From NCBI RefSeq assembly GCF_004342005.1, contig NZ_SMBX01000004.1, forward strand, positions 62,001-126,000: DNA of 64,000 nt. Reading direction: 5' to 3'. Both the position numbers and the translations under genes were made by a program. Shown one piece after another: positions 18,300 to 27,116 of the stretch. The stretch is from Paracandidimonas soli. GTDB lineage: Bacteria; Pseudomonadota; Gammaproteobacteria; Burkholderiales; Burkholderiaceae_B. The notes below the pieces were generated by a model. It had not been told where the DNA came from and did not search any database. It saw only the letters and a program-made list of their open reading frames with translations. Positions within the stretch are counted from its first letter, which is position 1; the number at the start of each line of letters is the position of its first letter.

Positions 18300-19031
18300 A
18301 TGATGGGCATCGATTTCGAATTCCTGCGCGACACATTCCTGAGGCTGCTGGAGGCCGTGCCGACCACGCTCGGGCTCGTGTCGTCCGCGCTGCTCCTGGG
18401 CGGCATCTGGGCCTGCGTGCTGGTGGCGATGCGGCTGAGCCATCGCGCGGTTCCGCACTATTTCGCGCGCATCTATATTTTCCTGTTCCGCGGCACGCCG
18501 CTGCTCATCCAGCTGTTCCTGCTGTATTACGGAGTGGGGCAGTTCCAGGCCATACGAGACAGCATGCTCTGGTTCGTGCTGCGCGAACCCTACGCCTGCG
18601 CCGTCATCTCTTTCGCTTTGTGCACGGCCGCCTATACTGCGGAGATCCTGCGCGGCGCTATCCTGTCGATTCCCCAGGGGCAGATCGAGGCCGGCATCGC
18701 CTGCGGCATGAGCCGGTTTACGCTGCTGCGGCGCATCATCGCGCCCGTGGCGCTGAGGTACGCCTTGCCCGCCTATTCCACCGAAGCCGTCATGATCACC
18801 AAGGCCACCGCGCTGGCCAGTCTGGTGACGGTATGGGAGGTCACGGGCGTGGCGCAGCAGATCATCCAGTCGACATACAGGACGCTCGAGGTATTCTGTT
18901 GCGCGGCGCTGATTTACCTGATCATCAATTTCCTGATTTTCCGCGCGCTGGGGCTGGCCGAGTATCTGCTGTCCGGGCATTTGCGCGATCCCGGCCTGCC
19001 GCGCGGCGCCGTGCGGCGGGAGGGGGTCTGA
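18300..19031 (+). CDS. Polar amino-acid ABC transporter permease (HisM/OccM-like)
   Basis: A 243-residue permease. It starts at ATG 18300 (a second ATG follows at 18303), 3 bases after the previous stop. RIYIFLFRGTPLLIQLFLLYYG and the EAA loop QIEAGIACGMSRFTLLRRIIAP place it with the HisM/OccM type. Its TGA overlaps the ATPase start by one base, so the operon is tightly coupled. Confidence 0.9.
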   Translation: MMGIDFEFLRDTFLRLLEAVPTTLGLVSSALLLGGIWACVLVAMRLSHRAVPHYFARIYIFLFRGTPLLIQLFLLYYGVGQFQAIRDSMLWFVLREPYACAVISFALCTAAYTAEILRGAILSIPQGQIEAGIACGMSRFTLLRRIIAPVALRYALPAYSTEAVMITKATALASLVTVWEVTGVAQQIIQSTYRTLEVFCCAALIYLIINFLIFRALGLAEYLLSGHLRDPGLPRGAVRREGV

Positions 19032-19888
19032 TGACGCAAGACACTCATGGCGACCCGAAAGAATCCGGCCGCATTGCTATTTCTGGAGCTTCAATGACGC
19101 AAGTCATTTCGCCTTCCGGCCTTCCCGCGCTTTCCGTGGAGGACATGCACAAGTCGTTCGGCGACGCGCATGTGCTGCAGGGCATCAGCTTCGATGCCGC
19201 GCAGGGAGATGTCATTTCGATTCTCGGCGCGAGCGGATCGGGCAAGAGTACGCTGCTCAGGTGCATCAATCTGCTCGAAATGCCCGACCAGGGCAAGGTC
19301 GCGCTGGACGGCGAGGTCATCGCCATGCGCGATCTACCCGACGGCCACCGCAAGCCCTGTGACCGCAAGCAGGTCGAACGCATGCGTTCGCGCCTGGGCA
19401 TGGTGTTCCAGAGCTTCAACTTGTGGTCGCACATGACCGTACTGCAGAATATCGTCGAAGGTCCCATCCGGGTGCTGAAACGCCCGCGCGCCGAGGCCAT
19501 CGAAGAAGCCGGGGTATGGCTGGAAAAGGTAGGTCTGTACGACAAGCGCGATGCCTATCCGGCGCACCTGTCGGGCGGGCAGCAGCAGCGGGTGGCCATT
19601 GCCCGCACCCTGGCGATGCATCCCAGGGTCATGCTGTTCGACGAGCCAACGTCGGCGCTGGATCCAGAACTGGTCGGCGAAGTGCTGCGCGTCATGCGCA
19701 CGCTGGCCGAAGAGGGCCGGACCATGCTGGTCGTGACGCATGAGATGGGATTCGCCAGGCATGTATCGAATCGCGTGATGTTTCTGCACGAGGGGCGCAT
19801 CGAGTGCCAGGGGGCGCCCGAAGGCATGTTCGGCGACGAAGGGTCGGAGCGCTTCCGCCAGTTCGTTTCGCGCCAGCATCAGTTGTAA
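19031..19888 (+). CDS. Polar amino-acid ABC transporter ATP-binding protein (HisP-like)
   Basis: A 285-residue ATPase with Walker A GASGSGKST, signature LSGGQQQR, Walker [15 protein letters not shown] and VVTHEMGFA. The DGHRKPCDRKQVERMRSRLGMVFQ region is the HisP/OccP-type insertion before the Q-loop. Two starts are possible: ATG 19031, overlapping the permease stop, or ATG 19094 with GGAG and a length (264 residues) closer to the family. The first 21 residues of the long form show no similarity to the domain. Confidence 0.9.
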   Translation: MTQDTHGDPKESGRIAISGASMTQVISPSGLPALSVEDMHKSFGDAHVLQGISFDAAQGDVISILGASGSGKSTLLRCINLLEMPDQGKVALDGEVIAMRDLPDGHRKPCDRKQVERMRSRLGMVFQSFNLWSHMTVLQNIVEGPIRVLKRPRAEAIEEAGVWLEKVGLYDKRDAYPAHLSGGQQQRVAIARTLAMHPRVMLFDEPTSALDPELVGEVLRVMRTLAEEGRTMLVVTHEMGFARHVSNRVMFLHEGRIECQGAPEGMFGDEGSERFRQFVSRQHQL

Positions 19889-19962
19889 AGTGAGTCACTT
19901 CCGCCTGAATAGGAGGAGAGACTTGCGCTTTGGCCCGTGGTCAATCAGCAAGGAGAAATTGG

Positions 19963-20949
19963 ATGACAGCAAAGATCAGAATCGGAATTGTGGGTTATGG
20001 AAACCTGGGGCGTGGCGTGGAGTCCGCCATTGCGCAGAATCCCGATATGGCGCTGGTAGCGGTATTCACGCGGCGCGACCCAGCTTCGGTTGCCCTGTTG
20101 GATTCGGGCATTCCGGTTGTCGGGCTGGATGTGATCGCAGACTACCGGGATAAGGTGGATGTCATGATCCTGTGCGGCGGATCCAAGAGCGACCTGCCCG
20201 AGCAGGGGCCGAAAATGGCGTCGCTGTTCACGACCGTGGACAGTTTCGATACGCATGCCCGCATCCCCGAATACTTCGCGGCCGTCGATGCCGCTGCCAC
20301 GAAAGGGGGCAATGTCGCGTTGATCTCCGTTGGCTGGGATCCAGGCCTGTTTTCACTGAACCGTCTGTTCGGCGAAGCCATCCTGCCGCAAGGTGAAACC
20401 TATACTTTCTGGGGCAAGGGCGTCAGCCAGGGGCATTCGGACGCCATCCGCCGCATTCCCGGCGTCAAGGCGGCCGTCCAGTACACCGTGCCTCTGCAGT
20501 CCGCCGTCGAGCGGGTGCGTTCGGGCACGCAGCCGGTATTGTCCACACGCGAGAAGCATCGTCGCGACTGCTTCGTCGTGCTGCAGGAAGGCGCCGATGC
20601 GGATGCCGTCAGGAATGCCATCGTCACCATGCCGGATTATTTCGCCGACTATGACACGACTGTTGCCTTCATCACCGAGGACGAACTGGCGCATGACCAC
20701 TCGGGCATGCCGCATGGCGGCTTCGTGATCCGCAGCGGCAAGACTGGCCGGAATACGGTGCAGACCATCGAGTATTCCCTGGCGCTGGAAAGCAACCCCG
20801 AGTTCACCTCCAGTGTGTTGGTGGCTTATGCGCGTGCGGCATGCCGCATGCGCCGGCAAGGGCAAAAGGGCGCGCGGTCTGTTTATGACGTTGCGCCGGG
20901 CCTGTTGTCGCCCAAGTCAGCGGAGGAGTTGCGCAAAGCGTTGCTGTAG
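19963..20949 (+). CDS. ddh: meso-Diaminopimelate D-dehydrogenase
   Basis: A 328-residue NADP-dependent enzyme, the usual length for Ddh. The start at 19963 has AAGGAG upstream. A Rossmann motif GIVGYGNLGRGVE stands at residues 8-20. Further family blocks are DVMILCGGSKSDLPEQGP, VDSFDTHARIPEY, ISVGWDPGLFSLNRL and FWGKGVSQGHSDAIRRIPGV. The enzyme oxidatively deaminates the D-centre of meso-diaminopimelate to L-2-amino-6-oxopimelate, reversibly. Its place at the end of a polar amino-acid importer operon suggests use of imported DAP or similar D-amino acids rather than lysine synthesis. Its last 17 codons are duplicated 5.2 kb downstream. Confidence 0.88.
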   Translation: MTAKIRIGIVGYGNLGRGVESAIAQNPDMALVAVFTRRDPASVALLDSGIPVVGLDVIADYRDKVDVMILCGGSKSDLPEQGPKMASLFTTVDSFDTHARIPEYFAAVDAAATKGGNVALISVGWDPGLFSLNRLFGEAILPQGETYTFWGKGVSQGHSDAIRRIPGVKAAVQYTVPLQSAVERVRSGTQPVLSTREKHRRDCFVVLQEGADADAVRNAIVTMPDYFADYDTTVAFITEDELAHDHSGMPHGGFVIRSGKTGRNTVQTIEYSLALESNPEFTSSVLVAYARAACRMRRQGQKGARSVYDVAPGLLSPKSAEELRKALL

Positions 20950-20966
20950 CCTCCGCGCCTGCGCGT
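20897..20966 (+). repeat. 70-bp direct repeat, left copy (3' end of ddh)
   Basis: This 70-base segment is identical base for base to 26127-26196. It begins CGGGCCTGTTGTCG and ends CCTGCGCGT. It covers the last codons of ddh, its TAG stop and 17 bases beyond. The Liv-type transporter cassette lies exactly between the two copies. Confidence 0.97.
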
Positions 20967-21106
20967 CGGTTTTCCTTTGTGGCGTCTGTCTGCGCACGGT
21001 GTCAGGAAGCTGGCGATGCCAGGGGCGTCGTGGTATTCTCTCGCTGGCCGCGAGGCGCGAGGGTTTGCCAGCGTTGCTGGCCGTCAGATTTGTGTCCATA
21101 ATTACC

Positions 21107-21120
21107 TTCCCGTACGGGAA
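21107..21120. promoter_or_regulatory. Perfect 14-bp palindrome upstream of the Liv cassette
   Basis: TTCCCGTACGGGAA, perfectly self-complementary, lies 68 bases before the binding-protein start and about 35 bases upstream of a TATACT -10-like box at 21154-21159. Likely a repressor or activator operator for the cassette; no regulator gene travels with it. Confidence 0.45.
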
Positions 21121-21187
21121 CGCCCGTGCCTCTGGCCGGCAAGCCCAAGCTCCTATACTCTCGTCCGGCTGTTTTCAGGAGACAACC

Positions 21188-22351
21188 ATGCAATACCCCG
21201 ATAACCTGGGCCGCGGCCTGTTCGCGGCCTGCTTGCTGGCGGCCGTTCCGCTGGCGGGCCAAGCCCAGATCAAGGTGGGCGTCACGCTCTCCAGCACGGG
21301 CCCTGCGGCCTCGCTGGGCATTCCCGAGCGCAACACGGTGGCCCTGCTGCCCAAGGAAGTGGCCGGGCAGAAGGTGGAATACATCGTGCTGGACGATGCC
21401 ACCGATACTACCCAGGCCGTGCGCAACATGCGCAAGCTCGTCACCGAGGACAAGGTGGACGTGATGCTGGGCTCCACGGTGACGCCCGCCTCGCTCGCCA
21501 TGCTGGACGTAGCCGCTGAACAGAAGGTGCCGATGATCAGCGTGGCGGCCAGCGCCCGCATCGTGGCGCCGATAGATGACAAGCGCCGCTGGGCCTTCAA
21601 GACGCCGCAGAACGATACGCTGATGGCGGGTGCCTTGGTGGACACCATGCTGGCCAACAAGGTGGCCAAGGTGGCCTTCATCGGTTTCGCCGACGCCTAT
21701 GGGCAGAACTGGCTGGCCGAGTTCAAGGCGGTGGCCGAGCCCAAGGGCATCTCCATTGTGGCCACCGAGAGCTACGCGCGTCCCGACACCAGCGTGACGG
21801 GCCAGGTGCTGAAGCTGATCGCCTCGCGCCCCGACGCCGTGCTGGTGGCCGGCGCCGGCACGCCGGCGGCGCTGCCGCAGACGGAGCTGCGCGCGCGCGG
21901 TTTCAAGGGCCCTATCTACCAGACGCACGGCGTGGCCAACAACGACTTCCTGCGCGTGGTGGGCAAGGATGGCGAAGGCACCTTGCTGCCGGCCGGTCCG
22001 GTGCTGGTAGCGGCCCAACTGCCCGACAGCAACCCGGTCAAGAAGGCTGGCCTGGAGTACATCGAGCGCTACGAGGGTGCCCACGGCGCCGGTTCCACCT
22101 CCACCTTCGGTGCTCACCTGTGGGATGCTGGCCTGCTGGTGCAGGCGGCGATCCCGGGCGCGCTGGCTACTGGTGCCAAGCCGGGTACGGTCGAGTTCCG
22201 TGCGGCGCTGCGCGATGCGCTGGAGAACCTGAAGGATGTGCCGGCCTCGCATGGCGTGTTCAGCATGAGCGCCACCGATCACTCCGGGCTCGACGAGCGC
22301 GCCCGCGTGATGGTGAAGATCGAGAACGGGAAGTGGGTGTACCTGCCCTGA
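21188..22351 (+). CDS. Branched-chain amino-acid-type ABC transporter substrate-binding protein
   Basis: A 387-residue periplasmic receptor of the Leu/Ile/Val-binding (LivJ, Peripla_BP_6) type. The start at 21188 follows AGGAGACAACC; signal peptide to about residue 24 (AAVPLAGQAQ). Fold markers are IKVGVTLSSTGPAASLGIPE, VDVMLGSTVTPASLAM and KVAFIGFADAYGQNW. This family also binds aromatic acids, amides and urea, so the ligand is open. First gene of the repeat-bounded cassette. Confidence 0.88.
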   Translation: MQYPDNLGRGLFAACLLAAVPLAGQAQIKVGVTLSSTGPAASLGIPERNTVALLPKEVAGQKVEYIVLDDATDTTQAVRNMRKLVTEDKVDVMLGSTVTPASLAMLDVAAEQKVPMISVAASARIVAPIDDKRRWAFKTPQNDTLMAGALVDTMLANKVAKVAFIGFADAYGQNWLAEFKAVAEPKGISIVATESYARPDTSVTGQVLKLIASRPDAVLVAGAGTPAALPQTELRARGFKGPIYQTHGVANNDFLRVVGKDGEGTLLPAGPVLVAAQLPDSNPVKKAGLEYIERYEGAHGAGSTSTFGAHLWDAGLLVQAAIPGALATGAKPGTVEFRAALRDALENLKDVPASHGVFSMSATDHSGLDERARVMVKIENGKWVYLP

Positions 22352-22420
22352 TTCGATCCCGGCCCGCCTGGGCAGGTGGCGCCTGTGCGCCATCATTGCG
22401 GGTGAACTCCTGTGATTCCC

Positions 22421-22475
22421 GGAGCCTTGTGGCTCCTGTTGCTGCGGGGCCGGCCGCGCCAGGTATCTGGCGCGG
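22421..22475 (+). other. Two intercistronic hairpins between binding-protein and permease genes
   Basis: GGAGCC-TTGT-GGCTCC at 22421-22436, and a perfect 9-bp stem CCGCGCCAG-GTAT-CTGGCGCGG at 22454-22475. Neither has a T-run, so they are more likely mRNA-stabilising or processing structures that raise binding-protein expression over membrane components than terminators. Confidence 0.5.
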
Positions 22476-22531
22476 CAACCCGACGTCGAGGGCTGCCCTG
22501 CGCGCCGCTCCTCATATAACCGAGTAGCCGG

Positions 22532-23569
22532 ATGGATGCAACGATAGCGCTGATCCTGGCCCAGGATGGCATAGTCAATGGTGCCATCTACGCCCTGCTG
22601 GGCATGGCGCTGGTGCTGGTCTTTGCGGTAACCCGCGTCATTTTCATACCGCAGGGCGAGTTCGTGGCCTTCGGTGCCCTCACGCTGGCCATGTTGGTGA
22701 ACGGCCAGGTGCCGGGCACGATCTGGCTGCTGCTATTGGCTGGCCTGGCCGCCTTCCTGATTGAGCTGGTCTCCGCGCGCCGCAACGGCCGCGCCGGCAC
22801 CTTGCTGCGCGCCGCTGCGGGCTACCTGTTGCTGCCGGCCGCCGCCGCCGGGCTTACGGCCCTGCTGGCCGGGCCTGGGACGCCGCTGGTGCTGAACATC
22901 CTGCTCACGCTGCTGCTGGTGGTGCCGTTGGGCCCGATGCTCTACCGCATGGCCTATCGCCCGCTGGCCGAGGCGCCCGTGCTGGTGCTGCTGATCGTGT
23001 CGGTGGCGGTGCACTTCGCGCTGATGGGCATTGCGCTGGTGTTCTTCGGCGCCGAGGGCTGGCGCACGCCACCCTTCGTAGAGGGCAACATCGACCTGGG
23101 CTTCACCCTGGTGTCTGGCCAGAGTCTGTTCGTGGTGGGCACGGCGTTGCTGCTGATCGTGGCGCTCTACCTGTTCTTCGAGCGCACACTGTATGGCCGC
23201 GCGCTGCGCGCCACGGCAGTGAACCGGCGCGGCGCGCAACTGGTGGGGATCAGCACGTCCGTGTCGGGCAGCCTCACCTTTACACTGGCGGCGTTGATAG
23301 GCGCGCTATCAGGCATGCTGATCGCCCCCGTCACCACCATCTACTACGACACCGGCTTCCTGATCGGCCTCAAGGGCTTCGTGGGGGCCATCATCGGCGG
23401 GCTGGTCAGCTATCCGGTGGCCGCGGCCGGCGCGGTGCTGGTGGGGTTGCTGGAGGCCTACGCCTCGTTCTGGGCCAGCGCCTACAAGGAAGTGATCGTG
23501 TTTACGCTGATCATCCCGGTACTGCTGTGGCGCTCGCTGACGAGCCGCCACATCGAGGATGAGGAGTGA
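22532..23569 (+). CDS. livH: Branched-chain amino-acid-type ABC permease (LivH-like)
   Basis: A 345-residue inner-membrane permease with about eight to nine hydrophobic segments. The start region [28 protein letters not shown] is typical of LivH, as is the C-terminal [20 protein letters not shown] block. It is longer than E. coli LivH (308) because of an extra hydrophobic, Ala/Leu-rich stretch at about residues 80-135. It overlaps or abuts the next gene. Confidence 0.9.
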   Translation: MDATIALILAQDGIVNGAIYALLGMALVLVFAVTRVIFIPQGEFVAFGALTLAMLVNGQVPGTIWLLLLAGLAAFLIELVSARRNGRAGTLLRAAAGYLLLPAAAAGLTALLAGPGTPLVLNILLTLLLVVPLGPMLYRMAYRPLAEAPVLVLLIVSVAVHFALMGIALVFFGAEGWRTPPFVEGNIDLGFTLVSGQSLFVVGTALLLIVALYLFFERTLYGRALRATAVNRRGAQLVGISTSVSGSLTFTLAALIGALSGMLIAPVTTIYYDTGFLIGLKGFVGAIIGGLVSYPVAAAGAVLVGLLEAYASFWASAYKEVIVFTLIIPVLLWRSLTSRHIEDEE

Positions 23570-23573
23570 GGCC

Positions 23574-25373
23574 GTGAACCGTGCATACACCCTGGCCTTC
23601 GTCGCGCTGCTGGCGCTGCTGCCCCTCATCCCGGCCACGCCTGAGTTCTGGATCACCCAGCTCAACTACATCGGGCTCTCCAGCCTGGTGGTGATCGGGC
23701 TGGTGGTGCTCACCGGCGTGGGCGGGCTCACCTCCTTTGGCCAGGCCGCCTTCGTGGGCATGGGCGCCTATACCACAGCCTATCTCACCACGGCGCTGGG
23801 CTGGTCGCCCTGGCTCACGCTGCCGCTGTGCCTGACGGTGGTGGGCGTGATCGCCTACGGGCTGGGCGTCGTCACGCTGCGGCTCTCGGGGCACTACCTG
23901 CCGCTGAGCACCATTGCCTGGGGCTTGAGCTTCTTCTACCTGTTCGGCAACATGGAGGCCTTCGGCAAGTACGACGGCATCGCCGGAGTGGAGCCGCTGT
24001 CGTTGTTCGGCTGGTCGCTCGCCAGCGGGCGCGGCATCTACTACCTGATCTGGGGCCTGGCGCTGGCGGCGGTGTGGGCTACGCGCAACCTGCTGGACTC
24101 CCGGCCCGGGCGAGCCATCCGCGCGCTGAAGGGCGGCGCTGGCATGGCCGAGTCGTTCGGCGTGGACACGGCCTCCTATAAGGTGGTGATCTTCGTCTAT
24201 GCGGCCCTGCTGGCCGGTATCTCGGGCTGGCTCTATGCCCATATGCAACGCGCCGTGAGCCCCAGCCCCTTCGGGCTGAACTATGGCATCGAATACCTGT
24301 TCATGGCGGTGATCGGTGGCGCGGGCCACGTGTGGGGCGCGATCCTCGGCTCGACCGTGGTGCTGGTGCTGAAGGACCAGATCCAAAACTGGGTGCCGCG
24401 CCTGTTCGACACCACGGCCAACTTGGAGATGATCGTCTTCGGGGTGCTGCTGGTGGTGGTGCTGCAGTATGCCCGCGATGGTCTCTGGCCCTATGTGCAG
24501 CGCCTGGCGGGCGCTCGCGCGGGGCGGCGTGCGGCACGGGGGGGCGAGGAGCCGCCAGAGGCTCCGCCGTTGCCGCAGCGCCCACGCCCTACTGAAGGCG
24601 AGGTGGTGCTGGAGGTGGAGGCCATCCGCAAGGAGTTCGGCGGGCTGGTGGCGGTCAATGACATCGGTTTCCGCGTGCGGGCCGGCGAGATCGTGGGCCT
24701 GATCGGCCCCAACGGCGCGGGTAAGAGCACTACATTCAACCTGATCACGGGTGTGTTGCCGGCCACGTGCGGCGAGGTACGATTCCTGGGCAAGCGAATC
24801 AGCGGCCTGTCGGCGCGCGCCATCGCCAGGCTGGGGGTGGGGCGCAGCTTTCAGCACGTGCAGCTGCTGCCGGGAATGTCGGTGCTGGAGAACGTAGCGT
24901 TGGGCGCGCACCTGCGCAGCAACGTGGGCGTGGTGGCCGGCGCCCTGCACAGCGAGCGTGCCCGCGAGGCCGCTCTACTGCATGAGGCGTCGCGCCAACT
25001 GCAGCGCGTGGGGCTGGGCGACTACCTTCACGAGCAGGCGGGCAACCTGGCCCTGGGCCAGCAGCGCATCCTGGAGATCGCGCGCGCCCTGGCCGCCGAT
25101 CCGGTTCTGCTGCTGCTCGACGAGCCGGCGGCGGGCCTGCGCTACAAGGAAAAGCAGGAGTTGGCCGCCGTGCTGTCGCAGTTGCGCGCCGAAGGCATGA
25201 GCATCCTGCTGGTGGAACACGACATGGAGTTCGTCATGCGGATCACCAATCACCTGGTGGTGATGGATTTCGGCACCAAGCTGGCCGAGGGGCCGCCAGT
25301 CGAGATACAGTCCAGCCCGGTGGTGCTGGAAGCCTACCTGGGCGGCGTGGACGAGGAGCTGGCCCATGGCTGA
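23574..25373 (+). CDS. LivM-LivG fusion: permease joined to ATP-binding protein
   Basis: A protein of about 599 residues. The GTG at 23574 is favoured by AGGAGTGAGG just upstream; an in-frame ATG at 23559 overlaps livH. Residues about 1-310 are a LivM-type permease (VVLTGVGGLTSFGQAAFVGMGAY). A short Ala/Pro/Arg linker near residue 320 leads to a LivG-type ATPase with Walker A GPNGAGKST, LivG-style signature NLALGQQR and Walker B LLLLDEPAAGL. The fusion forces one permease and one ATPase into fixed stoichiometry; such fusions are known in proteobacterial Liv systems. Confidence 0.9.
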   Translation: MNRAYTLAFVALLALLPLIPATPEFWITQLNYIGLSSLVVIGLVVLTGVGGLTSFGQAAFVGMGAYTTAYLTTALGWSPWLTLPLCLTVVGVIAYGLGVVTLRLSGHYLPLSTIAWGLSFFYLFGNMEAFGKYDGIAGVEPLSLFGWSLASGRGIYYLIWGLALAAVWATRNLLDSRPGRAIRALKGGAGMAESFGVDTASYKVVIFVYAALLAGISGWLYAHMQRAVSPSPFGLNYGIEYLFMAVIGGAGHVWGAILGSTVVLVLKDQIQNWVPRLFDTTANLEMIVFGVLLVVVLQYARDGLWPYVQRLAGARAGRRAARGGEEPPEAPPLPQRPRPTEGEVVLEVEAIRKEFGGLVAVNDIGFRVRAGEIVGLIGPNGAGKSTTFNLITGVLPATCGEVRFLGKRISGLSARAIARLGVGRSFQHVQLLPGMSVLENVALGAHLRSNVGVVAGALHSERAREAALLHEASRQLQRVGLGDYLHEQAGNLALGQQRILEIARALAADPVLLLLDEPAAGLRYKEKQELAAVLSQLRAEGMSILLVEHDMEFVMRITNHLVVMDFGTKLAEGPPVEIQSSPVVLEAYLGGVDEELAHG

Positions 25374-26124
25374 GGCGAATCAACCCCTGCTGCAGGTCGA
25401 AGGGCTCAGCGCCCGCTACGGCAAGGTGCCGGCGCTGGCCAGCACCAGCCTCACGCTGGCGCCCGGCGGCATCGTCACCGTGATCGGCGCCAACGGCGCG
25501 GGCAAGTCCACGCTGCTTAACGCGCTGATGGGGGCGCTGCCCGTTAATGGTTCAGAGTCTGGGTCGGTGCGGCTGGGTGGTATCGAGGTGTCGGGCTGGG
25601 ACGTGGCGCGGCGCGTGGGCGCTGGCATGTCGCTGGTGCCCGAGAAGCGCGAGCTGTTCGCCAGCATGAGCGTGAAGGACAACCTGCTGCTGGGCGGCTT
25701 CCGGCGCTACTGCGCGCGGGAGGCGGGCTGGCGCGACGAGATGGATCGGGTCTATGCCCTGTTCCCCCGGCTGGCCGAACGCCGCCACCAGCAGGCCGGC
25801 ACGCTCTCGGGCGGCGAGCGCCAGATGCTGGCCGTGGGCCGCGCGCTGATGGCCCGGCCCCGTGTGCTGCTGCTCGACGAGCCCAGCCTGGGTCTGGCGC
25901 CGTTGGTGGTGCGCGAGATCTTCCGCATCGTGGCCGGCCTGCGCGATACCGGCGTGGGCATCCTGCTAGTGGAGCAGAACGCGCGCGCTGCGCTCCAAGT
26001 GGCCGATCACGGCTATGTGCTGGAGGCGGGCGAGGTGGTGTTGTCGGGGCCGGCGCGCGAACTGGAAGGCAATCCGCGCGTGATTGAGAGCTACCTGGGG
26101 CTGGGGGCGGGCAAGCGGGTGTAG
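25366..26124 (+). CDS. livF: Branched-chain amino-acid-type ABC ATPase (LivF-like)
   Basis: A 252-residue ATPase with Walker A GANGAGKST, signature LSGGERQ, Walker B VLLLDEPSLGLAP and LVEQNA switch, diagnostic of LivF. It overlaps the end of the LivMG fusion by eight bases. It ends two bases before the right-hand 70-bp repeat, so it is the last gene of the cassette. Confidence 0.9.
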   Translation: MAEANQPLLQVEGLSARYGKVPALASTSLTLAPGGIVTVIGANGAGKSTLLNALMGALPVNGSESGSVRLGGIEVSGWDVARRVGAGMSLVPEKRELFASMSVKDNLLLGGFRRYCAREAGWRDEMDRVYALFPRLAERRHQQAGTLSGGERQMLAVGRALMARPRVLLLDEPSLGLAPLVVREIFRIVAGLRDTGVGILLVEQNARAALQVADHGYVLEAGEVVLSGPARELEGNPRVIESYLGLGAGKRV

Positions 26125-26126
26125 AA

Positions 26127-26196
26127 CGGGCCTGTTGTCGCCCAAGTCAGCGGAGGAGTTGCGCAAAGCGTTGCTGTAGCCTCCGCGCCTGCGCGT
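26127..26196 (+). repeat. 70-bp direct repeat, right copy (orphan ddh tail)
   Basis: Identical to 20897-20966. Here it encodes only the final residues of DAP dehydrogenase (LLSPKSAEELRKALL and stop) with no gene body, immediately after livF. It marks the right boundary of the 5,230-bp duplication interval. Sequences outside both copies differ. Confidence 0.97.
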
Positions 26197-26277
26197 TGGG
26201 CCAGGCATTTGCTGGGCTTCATCGATTGCACTGCGCTCCGTCACTCGGCTTGTTGATCCGGCCGTGGCGGGGCGTTT

Positions 26278-26991
26278 TCATTTGTGTCCGGTTTGCCGCA
26301 GGCTGCTGTGTATCCGTTCAGAGGCTCTTTCGATGAGCGCGAGCGATGCCTGTTCGGCGTCTCCGGAGGAGCCGCCGGCAATGGCGTTCAGCAGATTGCG
26401 GTGCAATGCCAGTGATTTGCCGTCGGGGCCCCAGGCCTGGCTGGATGCAGTGAAGCTGGTTTTCAGCACTTCCGACAGGGCGGCCTCCAATTGCTGTATG
26501 AACTGGTTGCCGCAGGACCGAAGGACGGTGCCGTGGAACTTCAGGTCGGCCTCAATGTAACTTGCCTGGTCTTTTGCGGTGGCCATGGCCTCGTAGGCGC
26601 TGCGCAGCGCTTCCAGCATTTGCGGCTCCGCCCGGGTCGCCGCCAGGCGAGCGGCCAATGGTTCTATGGCGCTTCTCAGTTCCAGCAGGTCGGCGATGAA
26701 CTTGGCATCCAGCGGAACCTTGCCGTACCACGACAGAACGGCGGGATCGAACAGGTTCCATTGCTCGCGCGGCAGCACATGCGTGCCGATGCGCGGGCGT
26801 ATGGATACCAGACCCTTCGCCGCCAGGCTTTTCATGGCTTCGCGGATGAGCAGCCGGCTGGCCTGGAAGCTTTCCGCCAGCTCCGCCTCGGTAGGCAATT
26901 GCCGGCCCGGGGCAAGAACGCCCGTGACGATGTCGGATCCCAGGGAGTCCATGATCTGCGCATGGAAGTTTTTCAGTGGCGGCTTCTTCAT
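26278..26991 (-). CDS. GntR-family (FadR/FCD) transcriptional regulator
   Basis: About 237 residues from the ATG at 26991; an in-frame ATG at 27048 would add 19 residues, and neither has a strong ribosome-binding site. The N-terminal winged helix is LPTEAELAESFQASRLLIREAMKSL with the wing KGLVSIRPRIGTHV. The C-terminal all-helical FCD domain (about 100-230) has the metal-ligand pattern D...H...H expected to bind a carboxylate. Divergent from a Bug/enolase-superfamily operon, so probably the repressor of sugar-acid or similar catabolism, as DgoR/ExuR relatives are. Confidence 0.85.
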   Translation of the reverse strand: MKKPPLKNFHAQIMDSLGSDIVTGVLAPGRQLPTEAELAESFQASRLLIREAMKSLAAKGLVSIRPRIGTHVLPREQWNLFDPAVLSWYGKVPLDAKFIADLLELRSAIEPLAARLAATRAEPQMLEALRSAYEAMATAKDQASYIEADLKFHGTVLRSCGNQFIQQLEAALSEVLKTSFTASSQAWGPDGKSLALHRNLLNAIAGGSSGDAEQASLALIERASERIHSSLRQTGHK

Positions 26992-27116
26992 TGTCTGTGG
27001 TGTGTGCCCGGAGAGGAGAGGGTAACAGGCTTCGGGTGCCGGCGCCATTTCGTGCTGTGCGGCGCAGTATACCCGCCGGGAGGCGCATGCATGTCTCCAT
27101 GCCTCCCGACAAGATT

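Noticed and set aside
19031-19106. ATGACGCAAG occurring twice at the two candidate ATPase starts
   Set aside because: A 10-base coincidence or small local duplication; it does not by itself show a functional element, though it leaves the start ambiguous.
17517-19888. Two long frames that appear to fuse the second permease and ATPase to out-of-frame upstream sequence
   Set aside because: The real genes start internally at 18300 and 19031; the upstream parts are shadows of the preceding genes.
20897-20966. 70-bp repeat as a bidirectional terminator or small RNA shared by two operons
   Set aside because: It has no stable stem with a T-run, and it encodes the in-frame C-terminus of Ddh, so duplication of coding sequence is the better explanation.
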